Positions 21,654 through 32,969 of a DNA stretch of 64,000 bases are shown in pieces (the first letter of the stretch is position 1; each line of letters begins with the position of its first letter). The notes below the pieces were generated by a model. That model had not been told where the DNA came from and did not search any database. It saw only the letters and a list, made by a program, of their open reading frames with translations. The translations under genes and the position numbers were made by a program. The stretch comes from Patiria miniata (taxonomy: Eukaryota > Echinodermata > Asteroidea > Valvatida > Asterinidae): contig NW_024037074.1 in NCBI RefSeq assembly GCF_015706575.1, positions 22,681,334 to 22,745,333 of the forward strand, read 5' to 3'.

Positions 21654-22052
21654 CCCTAAAAGGGCCGGAGTGGCGGAATCCAACCCCCCAACTTTATCCT
21701 AAAAAAAAACCTTGCAAAAAAATTGTTTTCCGACCCGAGCTGTTCTGACTTTTCAGCCTCGAGTCTTGAGCATCTTTTGATACCAAAAACATAAATTCCG
21801 ACCTTGGGTTACCGCTGCGCGCCGTGAAAACTGAATCGCCCATATTAATGAAGTGTACACAAAGCAGAAGTACCATTGTTGCATAATTAGCCATAATTTC
21901 AAATCCTTTAACCTACAGTCATCAAATTTCATGGGTATGTTCAAATTTTAGAGTCGCATGCCACTCAATGGCAGAGATGGGGGGGGGGGGGGGGGTCGGA
22001 ATCCATCCCCCCCGGCTGTGAGATAGTCAAAATAAAGCTGGCCCCCTTAGGG
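21654..22052. mobile_element. piggyBac-type MITE, copy 1 (TTAA flanks)
   Basis: TTAA at 21650-21653 and 22053-22056 brackets ends ccctaaaagggccgg and ggcccccttaggg, which are imperfect inverted repeats. TTAA duplication is the piggyBac hallmark. The interior (cgacccgagctgttctgac, agcctcgag, gataccaaaaacataaa, gcgccgtgaaaactgaat) matches copy 2 at 58170-58617. There is no transposase frame. A G-run of about 18 is at 21978-21995. Confidence 0.85.
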
Positions 22053-22224
22053 TTAACCTCAGCAAGGAAAACTGAATTTGATAATATTGTATTTGAGATG
22101 AAAAAAATATTCCTTTTGTTTCATTACTATTCTTAAAAACCTGAGGCCAAACTAATGCTGACGTTTCCCAGTTAGCGATCGTTAGCCCTGTGGTACGGAG
22201 CCCGTAAGGGGACAGGGTTCAAAA

Positions 22225-22470
22225 ATATATTTCGTTACCTCGAAATACTATTTCGGTCCCTCGAAATAATTTTTCGTTCCCTCGAAAAACTATTTAATTC
22301 CCTCAAAATAATATTCGTTCCCTCGAAATAATATTTCGTTCCCGCGGAATAATATTTTTTTCCCTCGAAATAAATATTTCGTTCCCTCGAAATAATTATT
22401 TCGTTCCCTCGAAATAATTATTTCGTTCCCTCGAAATAATTATTTCGTTCACTCGAAATAATTATTTCGT
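22225..22470 (+). repeat. 22-bp palindromic tandem array (~11 units)
   Basis: The unit gttccctcgaaataattatttc is repeated with period 22. The last four to five copies are almost perfect, the first six decayed. Each unit contains the perfect 16-bp palindrome cgaaataattatttcg. It ends at 'tgggcggaatttcgcccggg', itself self-complementary. There are no unique spacers, so it is not a CRISPR array. Confidence 0.9.
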
Positions 22471-22619
22471 TGGGCGGAATTTCGCCCGGGCGCACTACTA
22501 TTTCGCCAAGGCGGATTACATTTTGAGTTGTTTTTGAGCTCGAAACAGCTCAAAGTAACCTAATTTCGGAATTAATATGAATTTGCTAGTATTTTAGGAA
22601 CATTTTGGGGTACTCAAAC

Positions 22620-23240
22620 TTTCGTTGGGTAATGGGGCTGTTAATCTCACTTTTTTCAAGTTTGGGGGTAAGGATGATTTGGATAAAAGTATTATTCTCC
22701 GCATCTTGTCTTCAAAACGGTTCATTTCATAAACTTGAAACTTGGCCTGAAGATCCTGACACAGAGTAATACATATTACCGTGACGCCATTGTGACGTCA
22801 TCAGGTATTACCATAATAGTTTTTTCAACGTTATTTTCGTTCATTTGTAAATCATAAACTAAACGGGAAAAAAATCGTATTAAAGTTGGTATATACGTGC
22901 TTTTTCCAAAGTTCAATTTTCATTTCCAAACAACATTAAAAGGAATATTATGCCCTCTAACAATAAATGTGTTTTTCAGGCCCTCATACAGTATTAAAAA
23001 GGTTTTTTTTAATGGCGCGCTCCAGTTCAGAAACTGTGCACAATATTAATTGTTTACTTATCATGGGCCAATTTTTGATGTTTGATTTATGAAAGCTCAT
23101 AACCAATGTAATGCTAGAAACTTATCAATTTAGTTGAGAAGTACCGACATTAATGCTCTCTTATCTGATCGACCAGACATTGACAAAAAGGGGCGTGAAT
23201 ATTATATCCCACCCACTTTTTTGACCGGGCGATGGGCTAT
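22620..23240 (+). repeat. Dispersed repeat, inverted partner at 36110-36860
   Basis: Shared landmarks, plus here and reverse-complemented there: 'gttaatctcacttttttcaag', 'cgtgacgccattgtgacgtca', 'aaatcataaactaaacgg', 'ggcgcgctccagttcagaaa', 'tcttatctgatcgaccagaca', and 'ttttgaccgg...gggctattgaatc'. The partial terminal block recurs at 26695-26750. Confidence 0.8.
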
Positions 23241-23764
23241 TGAATCCTCATCCAACTTTTTCATGATGAGAAACCAAAAAACCCTGCGGATTACGAGGAA
23301 TTTTTACGAACTTCCCAACAACTAAAATGCATTCAATAGCACTCAAAATGGAGTCAGAAAAAGATATATACAATGCGGCGTGTTGATGTTTTGGATTCTG
23401 ATGTTTTGGATTCCTTCCCGACACAGATCAATGTCAACAAAAAAAAGTGATGTGATTTTTCATGTTGTTTATAAGTTATAATGATCAAAATCATGTTCTT
23501 CAATAAAAACCGTTCGTATGACGTCAAAATGAAGTGACAGTATATTGTGGCGGAACCGATCCTGACACCATTTGTGGCGGAACCGTCGGCGGATGTTGGC
23601 GGGAACCCGAGGGGACTGGTCTTATTTATCCCAGGACTCCAACCCACACCTATTATCCCACATAAATATTTATTAGCCTAACGAACGGGTGAGAGGCTAC
23701 CCATACGAAAGGGGGACAATTAACGAACGGTGGTAAATAGTAAACTTGTAGTAAACTTAGCCTT

Positions 23765-24000
23765 AGGTAACCCTCACGTGGTCAATTGCACCACATATAG
23801 TAATTTTACACATTTATAATCCCTGTTATTCACAGTTCCAATAACCCTCACACAGATTGAGCCGTCCCAATAACCCTCACACGAACTGAGCGGTTGCAAT
23901 AACCCTCACAGGAAACCAGTAACCCTCACAGTGAGTTATGCAATATAAACCTTACGTGCAGTAACCCTCACACGAAACAGGCAACCCTCACAATCGCTCA
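23765..24000 (+). repeat. Irregular array of a 'aataaccctcac' motif
   Basis: At least eight copies of (a)ataaccctcaca(c) are separated by 15-35 bp of related sequence (cgaactgagcgg, agattgagccg). It forms the left part of the long repeat that continues to 24764. Confidence 0.7.
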
Positions 24001-24304
24001 GAACACGGCAAAGAGTAAACTCGTTAGGCAAGCTGATTCAATGATTACGGCAATGATCGCCTCAGTCGGAAAACCCCACCGAAGGGTGTACAACCCACAA
24101 CAAGCAATCTACCACCGAATCACAGTCTCACTAGCCTTTCAAACCAAGTTCTACAACTCCCAGCCCTTTTGTTCTAGCAATAATCAAGACACAACAATCA
24201 GTCTTCATTTCCCTTAATTACTCCATCTGAATCTTTATCCCCAATTATCTTCGATAATCGACACTTAAGCTACAACTCCGCTGACATACATTAGATACAC
24301 TTGG

Positions 24305-24764
24305 CTTACTGCTAACTAACTCGGAGCTACAACTCCCAAACTCGACCGCACCAGAGCGTCCACCGTCATAGATGAGCTCCTACTCCCGACCGGGGAGTAC
24401 GCATTAGCAACGAAGACCCCAGCAACGGCACCGCGACTTGACTCGCCCCTGAACCCGAAGCTTGGCTTCTTGCAACTTGGCAACAGCACCAGAACGCGTT
24501 CCTATTGCATTGACGCCATCTTCCGAACTCACGAAATGATATCAGGACTCCACGCTATAGCGTGCTAATTTGCGCACAGCCTTCACAATACGCGTTGCTC
24601 ATTGGTCAATGCACATCATGAATTATTAATCTTCCGATCACGCGGCACAATGTATTACTGATTGGTGCACGCACACTTCGGCATTATAAGCAAATGTCTT
24701 AGATCACGAGCATAAATAATTCCTAGGACTTAGACTCCTATACAAGTCTGCATATACATGTACC
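24305..24764. repeat. Long dispersed repeat (possible solo LTR, minus), copy A
   Basis: 24305-24764 plus 25387-25408 matches 52240-52733 (copy B) over about 480 bp, e.g. 'ggggagtacgca', 'gaagcttggcttcttgcaac', 'cactgattggt', 'acttagactcctatacaagt'. Read on the minus strand the repeat starts tgtgacga(a/g)acaggggta, an LTR-like TG start, and carries 'ataaattatt..gcgcg'. No matching second LTR, primer site or target duplication was found, so 'solo LTR' is an inference. Copy A is split by the hAT-type element at 24765. Confidence 0.55.
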
Positions 24765-25386
24765 CAGTGTTGTAGTCGAGTACTTTTTTTCCGAGTACCG
24801 AGTACTGCCGAGTACTTAGGTTGCCGAGTACGAGTACTTGTACCTCTGAGTACAAGAACGGGTCTCCGAGTACGAGTACTTGAACGTCCGAGTACGAGGC
24901 CGAGTACGAGTACTTGTACTTCCGAGTACGAGTACGGGTACGAGTACTCGCATTTCCGAATACGGCCATACGGCAAATGGTTCATAGTGCGTAATTGGCC
25001 CAGGCCCAGTCAGACCGATATACAGACCCACTCACGGCTAGCAGTTAAATGTGTTTGTTCGGACGTGCTCAGAGGAAAATCAGGAGATCTCGATTTCTCC
25101 ACAAGCCAATCAACCATTTCAAACTGAAAGTATTAATAAAATAAGGCCATGGTAAGTGAAGCTATACACCATCCCCCCCCAATACTTCTATTCGAGTACG
25201 AGTACTGTAATAATCGAGTACAATTTCGTCATGTCGAGTAGGAGTACTTTGCTGCCCGAGTACGAGTACTGTCATTTCGAGTACGAGTACTTTGACATGC
25301 GAGTACAAGTACGAGTACGAGTACTCCAAAAAAAGTACTCGAGTAGTACTTGAGTACGAGTACCGAGTACGAGTACTACAACACTG
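24765..25386. mobile_element. hAT-type MITE made of GAGTAC subrepeats, 622 bp
   Basis: The ends cagtgttgtagt (24765-24776) and actacaacactg (25375-25386) are perfect inverted repeats. The flanks catgtacc (24757-24764) and catttacc (25387-25394) are an 8-bp target duplication with one mismatch. Comparison with the uninterrupted copy at 52733 confirms the insertion point. Both subterminal regions are packed with cgagtac/gtactcg units, inverted relative to each other, so the element can fold back. CAGTGTTGTA-type ends and 8-bp duplications fit hAT. Confidence 0.88.
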
Positions 25387-25986
25387 CATTTACCCCTGTT
25401 TCGTCACAATATTATGACGTCAGGATAAGTTTCAAGTTCATATTACTATTATAACTTGCAAGATCTTCGAAATGTCTCTGTAGCAGGAATCCGCAATTGT
25501 ATACTTATTACATTGCGGATCGTCTTCTGTTTACTTTACTTTGTGTTTGGACCTCAAACATGTTTGTCAATGTCAACAAAAAAGTAACATGATTTTTCAT
25601 GTTAAGTTATACGATAATTAAGCGCAGTTTAATCAGGTTTATGGACGCGCGGACACCTCGAGATTTTTTGAGAAGATCCCTTATTTGGTTGTTTACGATT
25701 ACGTCACACGCTGAACGCGTGAATAACTGGCGGTAATTGGTTGAAAGTTCTTCTTCGTACATGTAAATAGCACGCAATAGTTTGGCGTCGTGTCATTCTC
25801 GATTCCACCTCTGACCGGGGAAAAGGCAAATGTTTTGCCCATGAAACTTAACCCACCACCACCCCATCAGCCACCTTTGTTTTTCCCCCATTTTTGCTCT
25901 TTTGGGTTCAGAAGCTCCGTTTTCTTGCCCTTGTTTTGCGTGTTTTCCCAACACAAACACTGGTTCTATCTGTCTATTACCGCAAT

Positions 25987-26300
25987 TATTCATTTTATCA
26001 CTGAAAGATAAGATACATTATTCTCCCGAACACATGGCCGGCTGAGTTTGAAACTCTCTGTTAATCAGCGGATGGTTGCTATGGTGTGGAATTAGTAAAC
26101 ATATCGATTGCCCAAATTGCAGCTGGCCATCCGTTGCTGGCATGAAGCAAAAAACGCTGTTCATAGGCAGAAGTTGATGTAACTTCCAAGAGAGATATAA
26201 ATATTGATACAAATGTGATAAGTCCACGCGCGCACAGACGCACGCCGTGAATGAAAGGCCAGTTCGGCGTAGCTTTTTGAGACCGCAACATTAAAAATAA
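25987..26300 (+). repeat. ~320-bp dispersed repeat, copy 1 of 3
   Basis: 'attcattttatcactgaaag' through 'cggcgtagctttttgagacc' is also present at about 33573-33898 and 34549-34874, inside the tandem duplication. It contains ctccaagagagatataaata-like DNA, but no gene was identified. Confidence 0.85.
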
Positions 26301-27049
26301 ATTTCTCCTGGAATATGCGTTTGTTCGCTTACATCCCATGGATTTTCCTTTCACATCTGAACTTCGGTTAGTGAACTTATGATTTGCAAATGTTATGCAG
26401 CTGTGTTACAACTGATAATGTAGTAACCAACGGATAACGTATCACCAACCGATAATGTATCACAAATTGACCGATAGTGTATCACTAACCGATAATGTAG
26501 CAAAAATTGACTGACAGTGTAGTTAAAATTGTATCCGATAATGTATCACGTGTCGACGGATAATGTAACTACAAAATAACTGTATCCGATAACGTATCAA
26601 CTCGGAACGGATACTGTATCAACCGATAAAGTATCAAAAATCAACCGATTAAGTATCAGTATGGGGAAAAGGTGTACACAAATGTTTGTTTTATGTCCTA
26701 TATATCCCGCCACACTTTTTGACCGGGGAGGGGGTCTGGGCTATTGGATCACCCCCCCCCCCCCCCCATTATTTCGTATTTAGAGAAAAAAGGCAGATTT
26801 TGAGGTATTTTCCGAACTTTCCAACCGCCGAAATGTATTAAAAAGTACTGAGAAAGGGAGAAAAAGTACAAAAAGCTTAAAATCCGCTGACACATCCGAA
26901 TCATGAACAGCGCCCCCAGTGTCATGTGGTCTCCAGCAAGCCCCCCCCCCCCTCTTTTTGAATTTCACGGCGGGGATTTATTTTTTATTTATTAATTTTT
27001 TTAGCTATCCCCCACCCCCAGTCCCCGGCACAGATTTACGCCACTGCTG

Positions 27050-27352
27050 CAAGGGTGGACCCAGGAATTTTTGCAGGGGGAGGGGGTTTCATCAGCAAAA
27101 AATTCTGAAAATGTACACAGTTTTTTTTCTCCGGACACTTGGCCTCCGTAAAATCAAAAACTGGGGGTACCATATTTCAATAAGGAGGCGCTGTTTAAAT
27201 TCGACGATTATAAACACTGATTACAGAATGGTGTATGTACAAATACCCCCTATCTAAGCTGCCTCCGTCCGTATTTTGAACAGGAGGACATTATACCGGT
27301 ATGTTTTTTTTTTGGGGGGGAGGGTGTCACCCCCCCCCCCGGATCCGCGCCT
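27050..27352 (+). mobile_element. MITE-like insert inside the foldback, copy i
   Basis: The ends caagggtggaccca and ggatccgcgcctg resemble the TIRs of the intact MITE at 4712-5023. The interior has 'ctccggacacttggcctccg' and a C/G-run near the right end. The internal core is shared with 27590-28030 (inverted) and 59448-59863. Confidence 0.55.
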
Positions 27353-27589
27353 GTGTTGGCCTCAAGGGTGCGTCAGGCTCGTGACGTTTGGACTGAAAAC
27401 TGTATGGGTTCATCAAACTGAAGTCAGTGGGTGGACAAATAACAAATGACGTCACATGCAAACGGTGCCCCCCTTAAAACAAATGCCGGGGCATTTGTAC
27501 GGTACAGTAATACAGTGAACATGTTTGTAGGATTTTATCAGCGCTCCCCGTTGAAAATATGGCACGAGCCCACCCCCCCCCCCCCCCGC

Positions 27590-28030
27590 CTCAGTTTTTG
27601 ATTTTACCATGGAGCTATGGGCTCCGTGCACAAGTGTCCCTTCCACCACTGCCTATTTTGAGGCAAAGTTATCGGGGGAGGGAATAGTCTGGGAGACCAT
27701 CGCAAGTTAAATTGAACGTATGCTCGCGCCGACGTGGCCTGACGATCATGCGAAGACGCTGCGGCTAATAGCCTTGGCACATTCTGGAAGTGGTGTGGAA
27801 CTTTGAGCGCGAACCAGTACAGTACAGTACGCACATGCTGTGTCCCGTCCATGGTGCTCTCAAAAGTGGTAAAACGCGCCCTCTTGGTTAGAGCACGGAG
27901 CCCATACGGTCTACGGAGGCCAAGTGTCCGGAGAAAAGAACTTGTCCACATTAATTTCGGCGCGGATGTGCGAGTGCGGTTATCCCCCCCCCCCCCACCC
28001 GACATCAAAAACTGGGTACACCACTAGCCT
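27590..28030 (-). mobile_element. MITE-like insert inside the foldback, copy ii (inverted)
   Basis: The minus strand shares 'ctccggacacttggcctccg' and 'aaaactgggt' with copy i, with C-runs near both ends (27573-27587, 27983-27997). Boundaries are approximate. Frames across it are not supported. Confidence 0.5.
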
Positions 28031-28646
28031 AGGCCCACTTGGAAGTAGAGCGTCTCCAAACCAGAGCAACTCCCTCCCAAATTAAAAAAAAAAAATTCTT
28101 AATGATAAACTTTCCTAAGTGGGAACTCTTCATAGTAAAGGCACTTATTAGACTTTAATTAATTTGCAATATTTCCACCTTTTCCAAATATACTGATACA
28201 TTATCGGTTGATTTTTGATACATTATTGGTTGATACAGTATCCGTTCCGAGGTGATACATTATCGGATACAAATTTTACTACACTATCGGTCAATTTTTG
28301 CTACATTATCGGTTAGTGATATAATATCGGTCAATTTGTGATACATTATCGGTTGGTGATACGTTATCCGTTGGTTACTTCATTATCAGTTGTAACAAGC
28401 TGACTTCAGTGATCTTTTGGGGTTTTGGAGACGGCGTTTACGTGTTTCCTACGAGTACGATCGTACAGCTTTTACAAGATGCCTCGTCAGAACGTCAGCC
28501 CAAGCGATCCGCTCGCTTGTCGACATTTCATATGATTTTTCACAGCCGTACAAGGTTTCCAGAACATGAATTCTATCAGCGTTTTAGGCATAGGCCTACT
28601 TGTACTTTTTGGAATGCTGAATCACCACTAATTATGTCAGCCGTCC

Positions 28647-31342
28647 ATGATTAAAGCTTGTGTAGTCCTACTTGAATCATGGCCCGTCATAAGTTTATGG
28701 ACACTGAAGTCCAGGCGCCAAATCAACGGTCATGACAGTGTGTCCCGGCCGAGTCCGGGCGGCGCATCCCCGTCCAGCTTTCAATCCGCCCCGGTGCTGG
28801 TGGCTGGTGTTCTCGGCATGCTTGGCTGCGGCAATGTGTCGGCCTGCAGTGTGAGCGCTGGATCTTTGTTCTTCACGACCCTCTCTCGAGATTTCCCGCA
28901 TAGTACACTGGCTTGGACATCATGCTCAAACATGCCATGCATGATGGATTCAAGGTGAGAATTTTCCAATCAAACAGCATATGTTTTGGGCCCGTTTGTT
29001 TGTTGTACTGTGCAATATCGTGTGAAGTTTTTGTTCACCGTTTCCATGATTTTAATTTTAACGCTGGGCCTCAATTCAGCGCAGCCAGCGGTAGGGCCCT
29101 TTGATTGAATCAATTGGACATTTGATTAAATCGTACAATATCCTTTCATACCTCCATGGTTTGACCTAATTTGGATAGGGGCCTAGTTGAATTAATGATT
29201 TTGATATTTAAACTGAACAAATTGTCAAATATGTCTGATGAGTTTACGGCACATTGAATGTAATATCACCATGATCACTCAGACGGGACATCGGTGTTGA
29301 CGTCGGCATAGGCCTAGGTCGATTATTTGATACAAATTCGATCATTCGGGGACCGTTAAGCGCGATAGTTAAAATGCCTATCCCCTGCAAGCTGAAGGCG
29401 CATCATGGCGATTAGGCATCACTTGATCACCGAGGCCTTTAATAACTTTGGTTGCCTACTGAGTCCACTTTATACCTGGGTAGCTTAATTGTTTGCCATA
29501 ATTAATAGGCCTACATCCTATGACTATGACTATGAGCATGAGCTATTCTAAGTGTTCAGTTGATTTGTTCATTCACTTTTTTCAATTACCTCCCTCAACG
29601 GAGATACCTGGTCCCTACTTCATTTTATTTGAGGGAAAAAAATAAAAATAAAAATATATATATAAATTATTGAATTTTATCAATAGTATTGATTTTGCAG
29701 CCAGCCATTATGTTTAATAATATTATTTATAATTAGGCATTTGTATATTTATTACGACATGTTGAGGCATGAAGTGAGGCTTGTTTCCTTTTCCTAACAT
29801 ATAGGACTAAAACTCATGAAAGAATAAGCAGGGGCTAGGCCCTAGCGCCTATTCAGTTATTTCATTTGTTTCATTTGTATTTGTCTCAAATCGTGGCCAG
29901 AGTGCAAATGTAACCGTAAAACATAATAAGAAGTAAATAAATAATAAATAAATAAACTAACAAACAAACTAACAAATATTAATAATAATAATAAAAAATC
30001 CAATAAGATACTAGAGCTAAAACAGCCCCTGGCAATTAATTAATTAATTTTTCTGACCATTTCTGACAAATGTTATCGTTCTGCAGCTAATTTGAGCCAA
30101 TCTTTCGGCATTGGTTCCTAATACAGTAAATAGGGGCCCGGGGCCTATAATAACCCCGCGGTACAACCTGAGCAGTTTTTAGCCAGTGCATGTAACACCA
30201 ATTACATATTGATAAATATAATTATGATGATATTAATAGTAGGGCCTACACAATTAAATGTAAAGACAGCACTTTAATGCAAATTTAAAAAAAAAAGAAG
30301 AAGAAGAAGAAGAGGAGTGACAGTGTCCCCACTGGCATGATTAATCTTGACAGTTCCTAAGATAAAATAATACTTCCACATAAATTTGCGATTTTTGCCA
30401 AACATGACATGATCGCTGTTTGTCAGAGCAGCTGCTTTCGGAGCAGGTTGGCAGATCTGAGATCACTGAATGGGCACTATCTTATTAAACCTATTTTATA
30501 AAGGCATGTTAATTGTTAACCCAATGAACCTGGCCAAAGAGTCCAAAAACGCAGTAGGCTCCGCTTGACAATGTGTAATTAACCCAACCTTGAATAATTG
30601 CAGCAAAATGCTAGATTCTTTTTTACACAATTAAGGGGGACCTATTCATTCGAAGTATAGTTTCTCTCCTGTTTATCTTGACATCCTTTTCTGTCACCTA
30701 GGCCAAGGAATTACCTGTGAAGCCATAGGAATTACTAACATTTAAAATTATAATGAAATGCTACAAACTTTAATAATTAAATAGTAATAATTTCTACTAA
30801 TGCTATAATAGCGAGACTTTCCCATAGACTTGTGCACAAACCTAAACTATCACCTACCCCAAGTTTACCTCAACTTTTCTTTACGAAATTTGGTGAATTT
30901 CTCGAGCTAGATGGTTTGCAACACGAAAATTCCTTGTCCTAAGGGTCGTTTTCACAATAGGGTAACACCAATTTGTCACCCCAACATGGCGTGTTGCCAA
31001 AATCCAGATGTGACTTGCCAAATAAATTTAAAAAAAAAAAACACTCACACAAAACACAAAAAACACCCTGTCGCCCATTTGCGGGATTCTGTAGATTATT
31101 TTGATAATAATGATAACAAACACTCTGACAAAACAAATAAAACAAACATCCCAACAAACAAATAAACTAACGAACAAATAAACAAAAAATAAATGAATAC
31201 ATTTAAAAGATAGATATGTTTGCAATGGATAGCTGCTGCTTTATGTATTTTCTGTTGCAGGATGCCAGGGGATAGCACACGCTACAAATTGGTTTGGGAC
31301 CGGGACTCGTACCATCGAATGCTCTTCAGATTTGCAACATAA
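28647..31342 (+). CDS. Candidate two-exon host gene, hypothetical 129-residue protein
   Basis: Exon 1 candidate 28647-28954 is GC-rich (clearly above its surroundings) and ends gattcaag|gtgaga, a good donor. Exon 2 candidate 31261-31342 follows ttatgtattttctgttgcag and reads MPGDSTRYKLVWDRDSYHRM then LFRFAT and TAA. Exon 1 leaves two bases (AG) that exon 2's first G completes to AGG, so the frame continues, giving 129 codons. The protein has no domain I recognise. Phase agreement has a one-in-three chance, and the minus strand of exon 1 also has a coding-like frame, so this is weak. A noncoding first exon with CpG-rich promoter is an alternative. Confidence 0.22.
28955..31260. other. AT-rich intron-like DNA
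   Basis: It contains microsatellites (ataaata at 29930-29995; aagaag at 30294-30316; aaaca near 31130-31190) and no supported frame. Confidence 0.5.
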
Positions 31343-32692
31343 AGGTCTTCCAACGTTGGACATCTTGTAAAGTTCGGTGGGTACTGATCGTCCAGCAATT
31401 TGGCCAGTTTGGCGTCCAGATTATAAACTGTTGCCTAAAGGCAAATATCAGGAAAATAACTGTCAACAGGAAAATAGCTGTCAACAGAAAAAGCGGCACA
31501 CTTTAATGAAAATTTTTTTTGACCATGACCTATTAAATTCTATGGACATCCATTTCAATTAAGTTGACGTGATTTTAAAGCATGATGGCATTGAGGAGGA
31601 TAATACAACATAAAGTGTACGCTAAGTTATGTGATCTGTAGACACATACATTTAACCACACATTGCGCGTTTACGTGCTTGACCCAGATCTTTTGCAGCC
31701 TTATTGTACTATTCATATGTACATGTAAGTGTAATAATATTTCCTATTGTCATGTTAACGTTGATGCACCGTACTTAAGCCTCCTACTGCTTATGATTTT
31801 TCCAAAAAAATTCGGCTTCAAAAACAAGGAACAGAAAAAGCTGGTTAGAAACAATTCTTGACACGAAATGAATATTGCTAAATAAATAACAACTTGGAAT
31901 TTTCTAAATTGCAATCATGCTTTTGATGTCATTGTATTGGGTTGTAGGTTGTACATAGTCCTGGCTATTTTGTACTGTATTTTATTTAAAATTAAACACG
32001 GAATACTCATCTTCAGGTAACAGTTTAAATGACTAGCTATAGCTATACATTGACTGTTTACATTTAATAATAACGGCTACTTCAACAAGTTCATTGTTTT
32101 AAGGGGAATTAAGTTATAATTGTACTTTTGGAAGATAACATAAACAATTAAAAAAAAAAAAAAGAATCTTTATGCCTCCAGAAAATTTTGCTCCAAAAAC
32201 TACAAAGAATACTTGGTCGCCTATTTGGGGGCCGGAAGGGAATTTTTTTCGATCTGTTCCACCAGGATGGATTTCGTACTGGCTTTTCGCCTTTTTGAGG
32301 AGCAATAATAGCTAATTTGTTTAGTTCACGTCGGTGATACTCACAATAGGAGGTTGATATGTTGGGAATATTTCCCCTTACTGATTTAGATTAGATCTAC
32401 CCACGGAAAAACTGTACATTCGTCCTCTATTTGTCCACGAAGGGTTTTGCCACTTTGTAGGCCAGCTTAGAAGGTAGCCACTAACATTTCCCCCTTTGTA
32501 TCAATTGAATCTATATCGATCAGGATTGGTTTGAAGAATATATATGTATATAAAAAGTATCTAATCAACATTTGTGATTAGTTTTACCTCTTTTGACAAC
32601 ATTATCCAATGAGCAAGTTGTGGCGTAATGATAATAATACCTTACCTTGTAATGTGTATTATTATTATGCATATTTAATTTGCATTTTACAG

Positions 32693-32791
32693 CAATTTCA
32701 AAAAGGCAGCTTGTGTGGTTTAGGAAGAGTGCCAAAGATTTGTGGCAAGCATGCCGATGAGGTTACAGCATTAATGATGTTTGCAACTTAA
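32693..32791 (+). CDS. Possible 3'-terminal coding exon
   Basis: The acceptor-like tttaatttgcattttacag is followed by 32 codons, QFQKGSLCGLGRVPKICGKH then ADEVTALMMFAT, and a TAA at 32789-32791. A second frame is also open for 21 codons. It does not join in phase with the 28954 donor. No family is recognised; it may be chance. Confidence 0.18.
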   Translation, partial: QFQKGSLCGLGRVPKICGKHADEVTALMMFAT

Positions 32792-32969
32792 AAAGAAATG
32801 GTAGCAGTTCGCACTCTATCCTCAGTTGGTAATAGTTATACACAACTGCAGTATTACCCTGGCGCTAGTATTTGTTTCATTCACTCCTTCTCTTTTGGGG
32901 TTCTACTCTTCAGGGTAAGGGTGTGAGGGTACTGCCTGTCGTCCCATGGGGCGCGCGTTGCGCGTTTGG

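Larger units (their letters stand above)
21279..22128 (+). repeat. Direct repeat pair flanking SINE and MITE (21279-21366 and 22060-22128)
   Basis: 'agcaaggaacattgaatttg' with 'ataa...atttga.atgaaaa.aatattccttt' occurs at 21284-21345 and at 22062-22115. The two copies bracket the SINE and the piggyBac-type MITE, so a local duplication occurred here. Confidence 0.65.
26405..28396. mobile_element. 2-kb foldback element with arms of GATAATGTATCA subrepeats
   Basis: The left arm 26405-26672 (gttacaactgataatg, aaccaacggataacgtatca, ccaaccgataatgtatcaca ...) is closely matched in reverse by the right arm 28177-28396 (...gtgatacgttatccgttggtt, cattatcagttgtaac). Within each arm a 12-bp core, gataatgtatca, is repeated about ten times at 18-30 bp spacing. 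Long TIRs made of short direct repeats are the structure described for sea urchin TU foldback elements. The interior (26673-28176) carries two MITE-like inserts and no transposase. Target duplications were not resolved. Confidence 0.85.

Noticed and set aside
22225..22470. CRISPR array
   Set aside because: Regular palindromic units but no unique spacers, and the context is eukaryotic.
23765..24000. Telomere-like TAACCCTCAC repeats as a telomeric tract
   Set aside because: Units are separated by variable 15-35-bp sequence and belong to a longer dispersed repeat.
24704..25389. Tyr/Ser/Arg/Thr repeat peptides (STRTRTRKYKYSYS...)
   Set aside because: Translations of the GAGTAC array in the hAT-type MITE.
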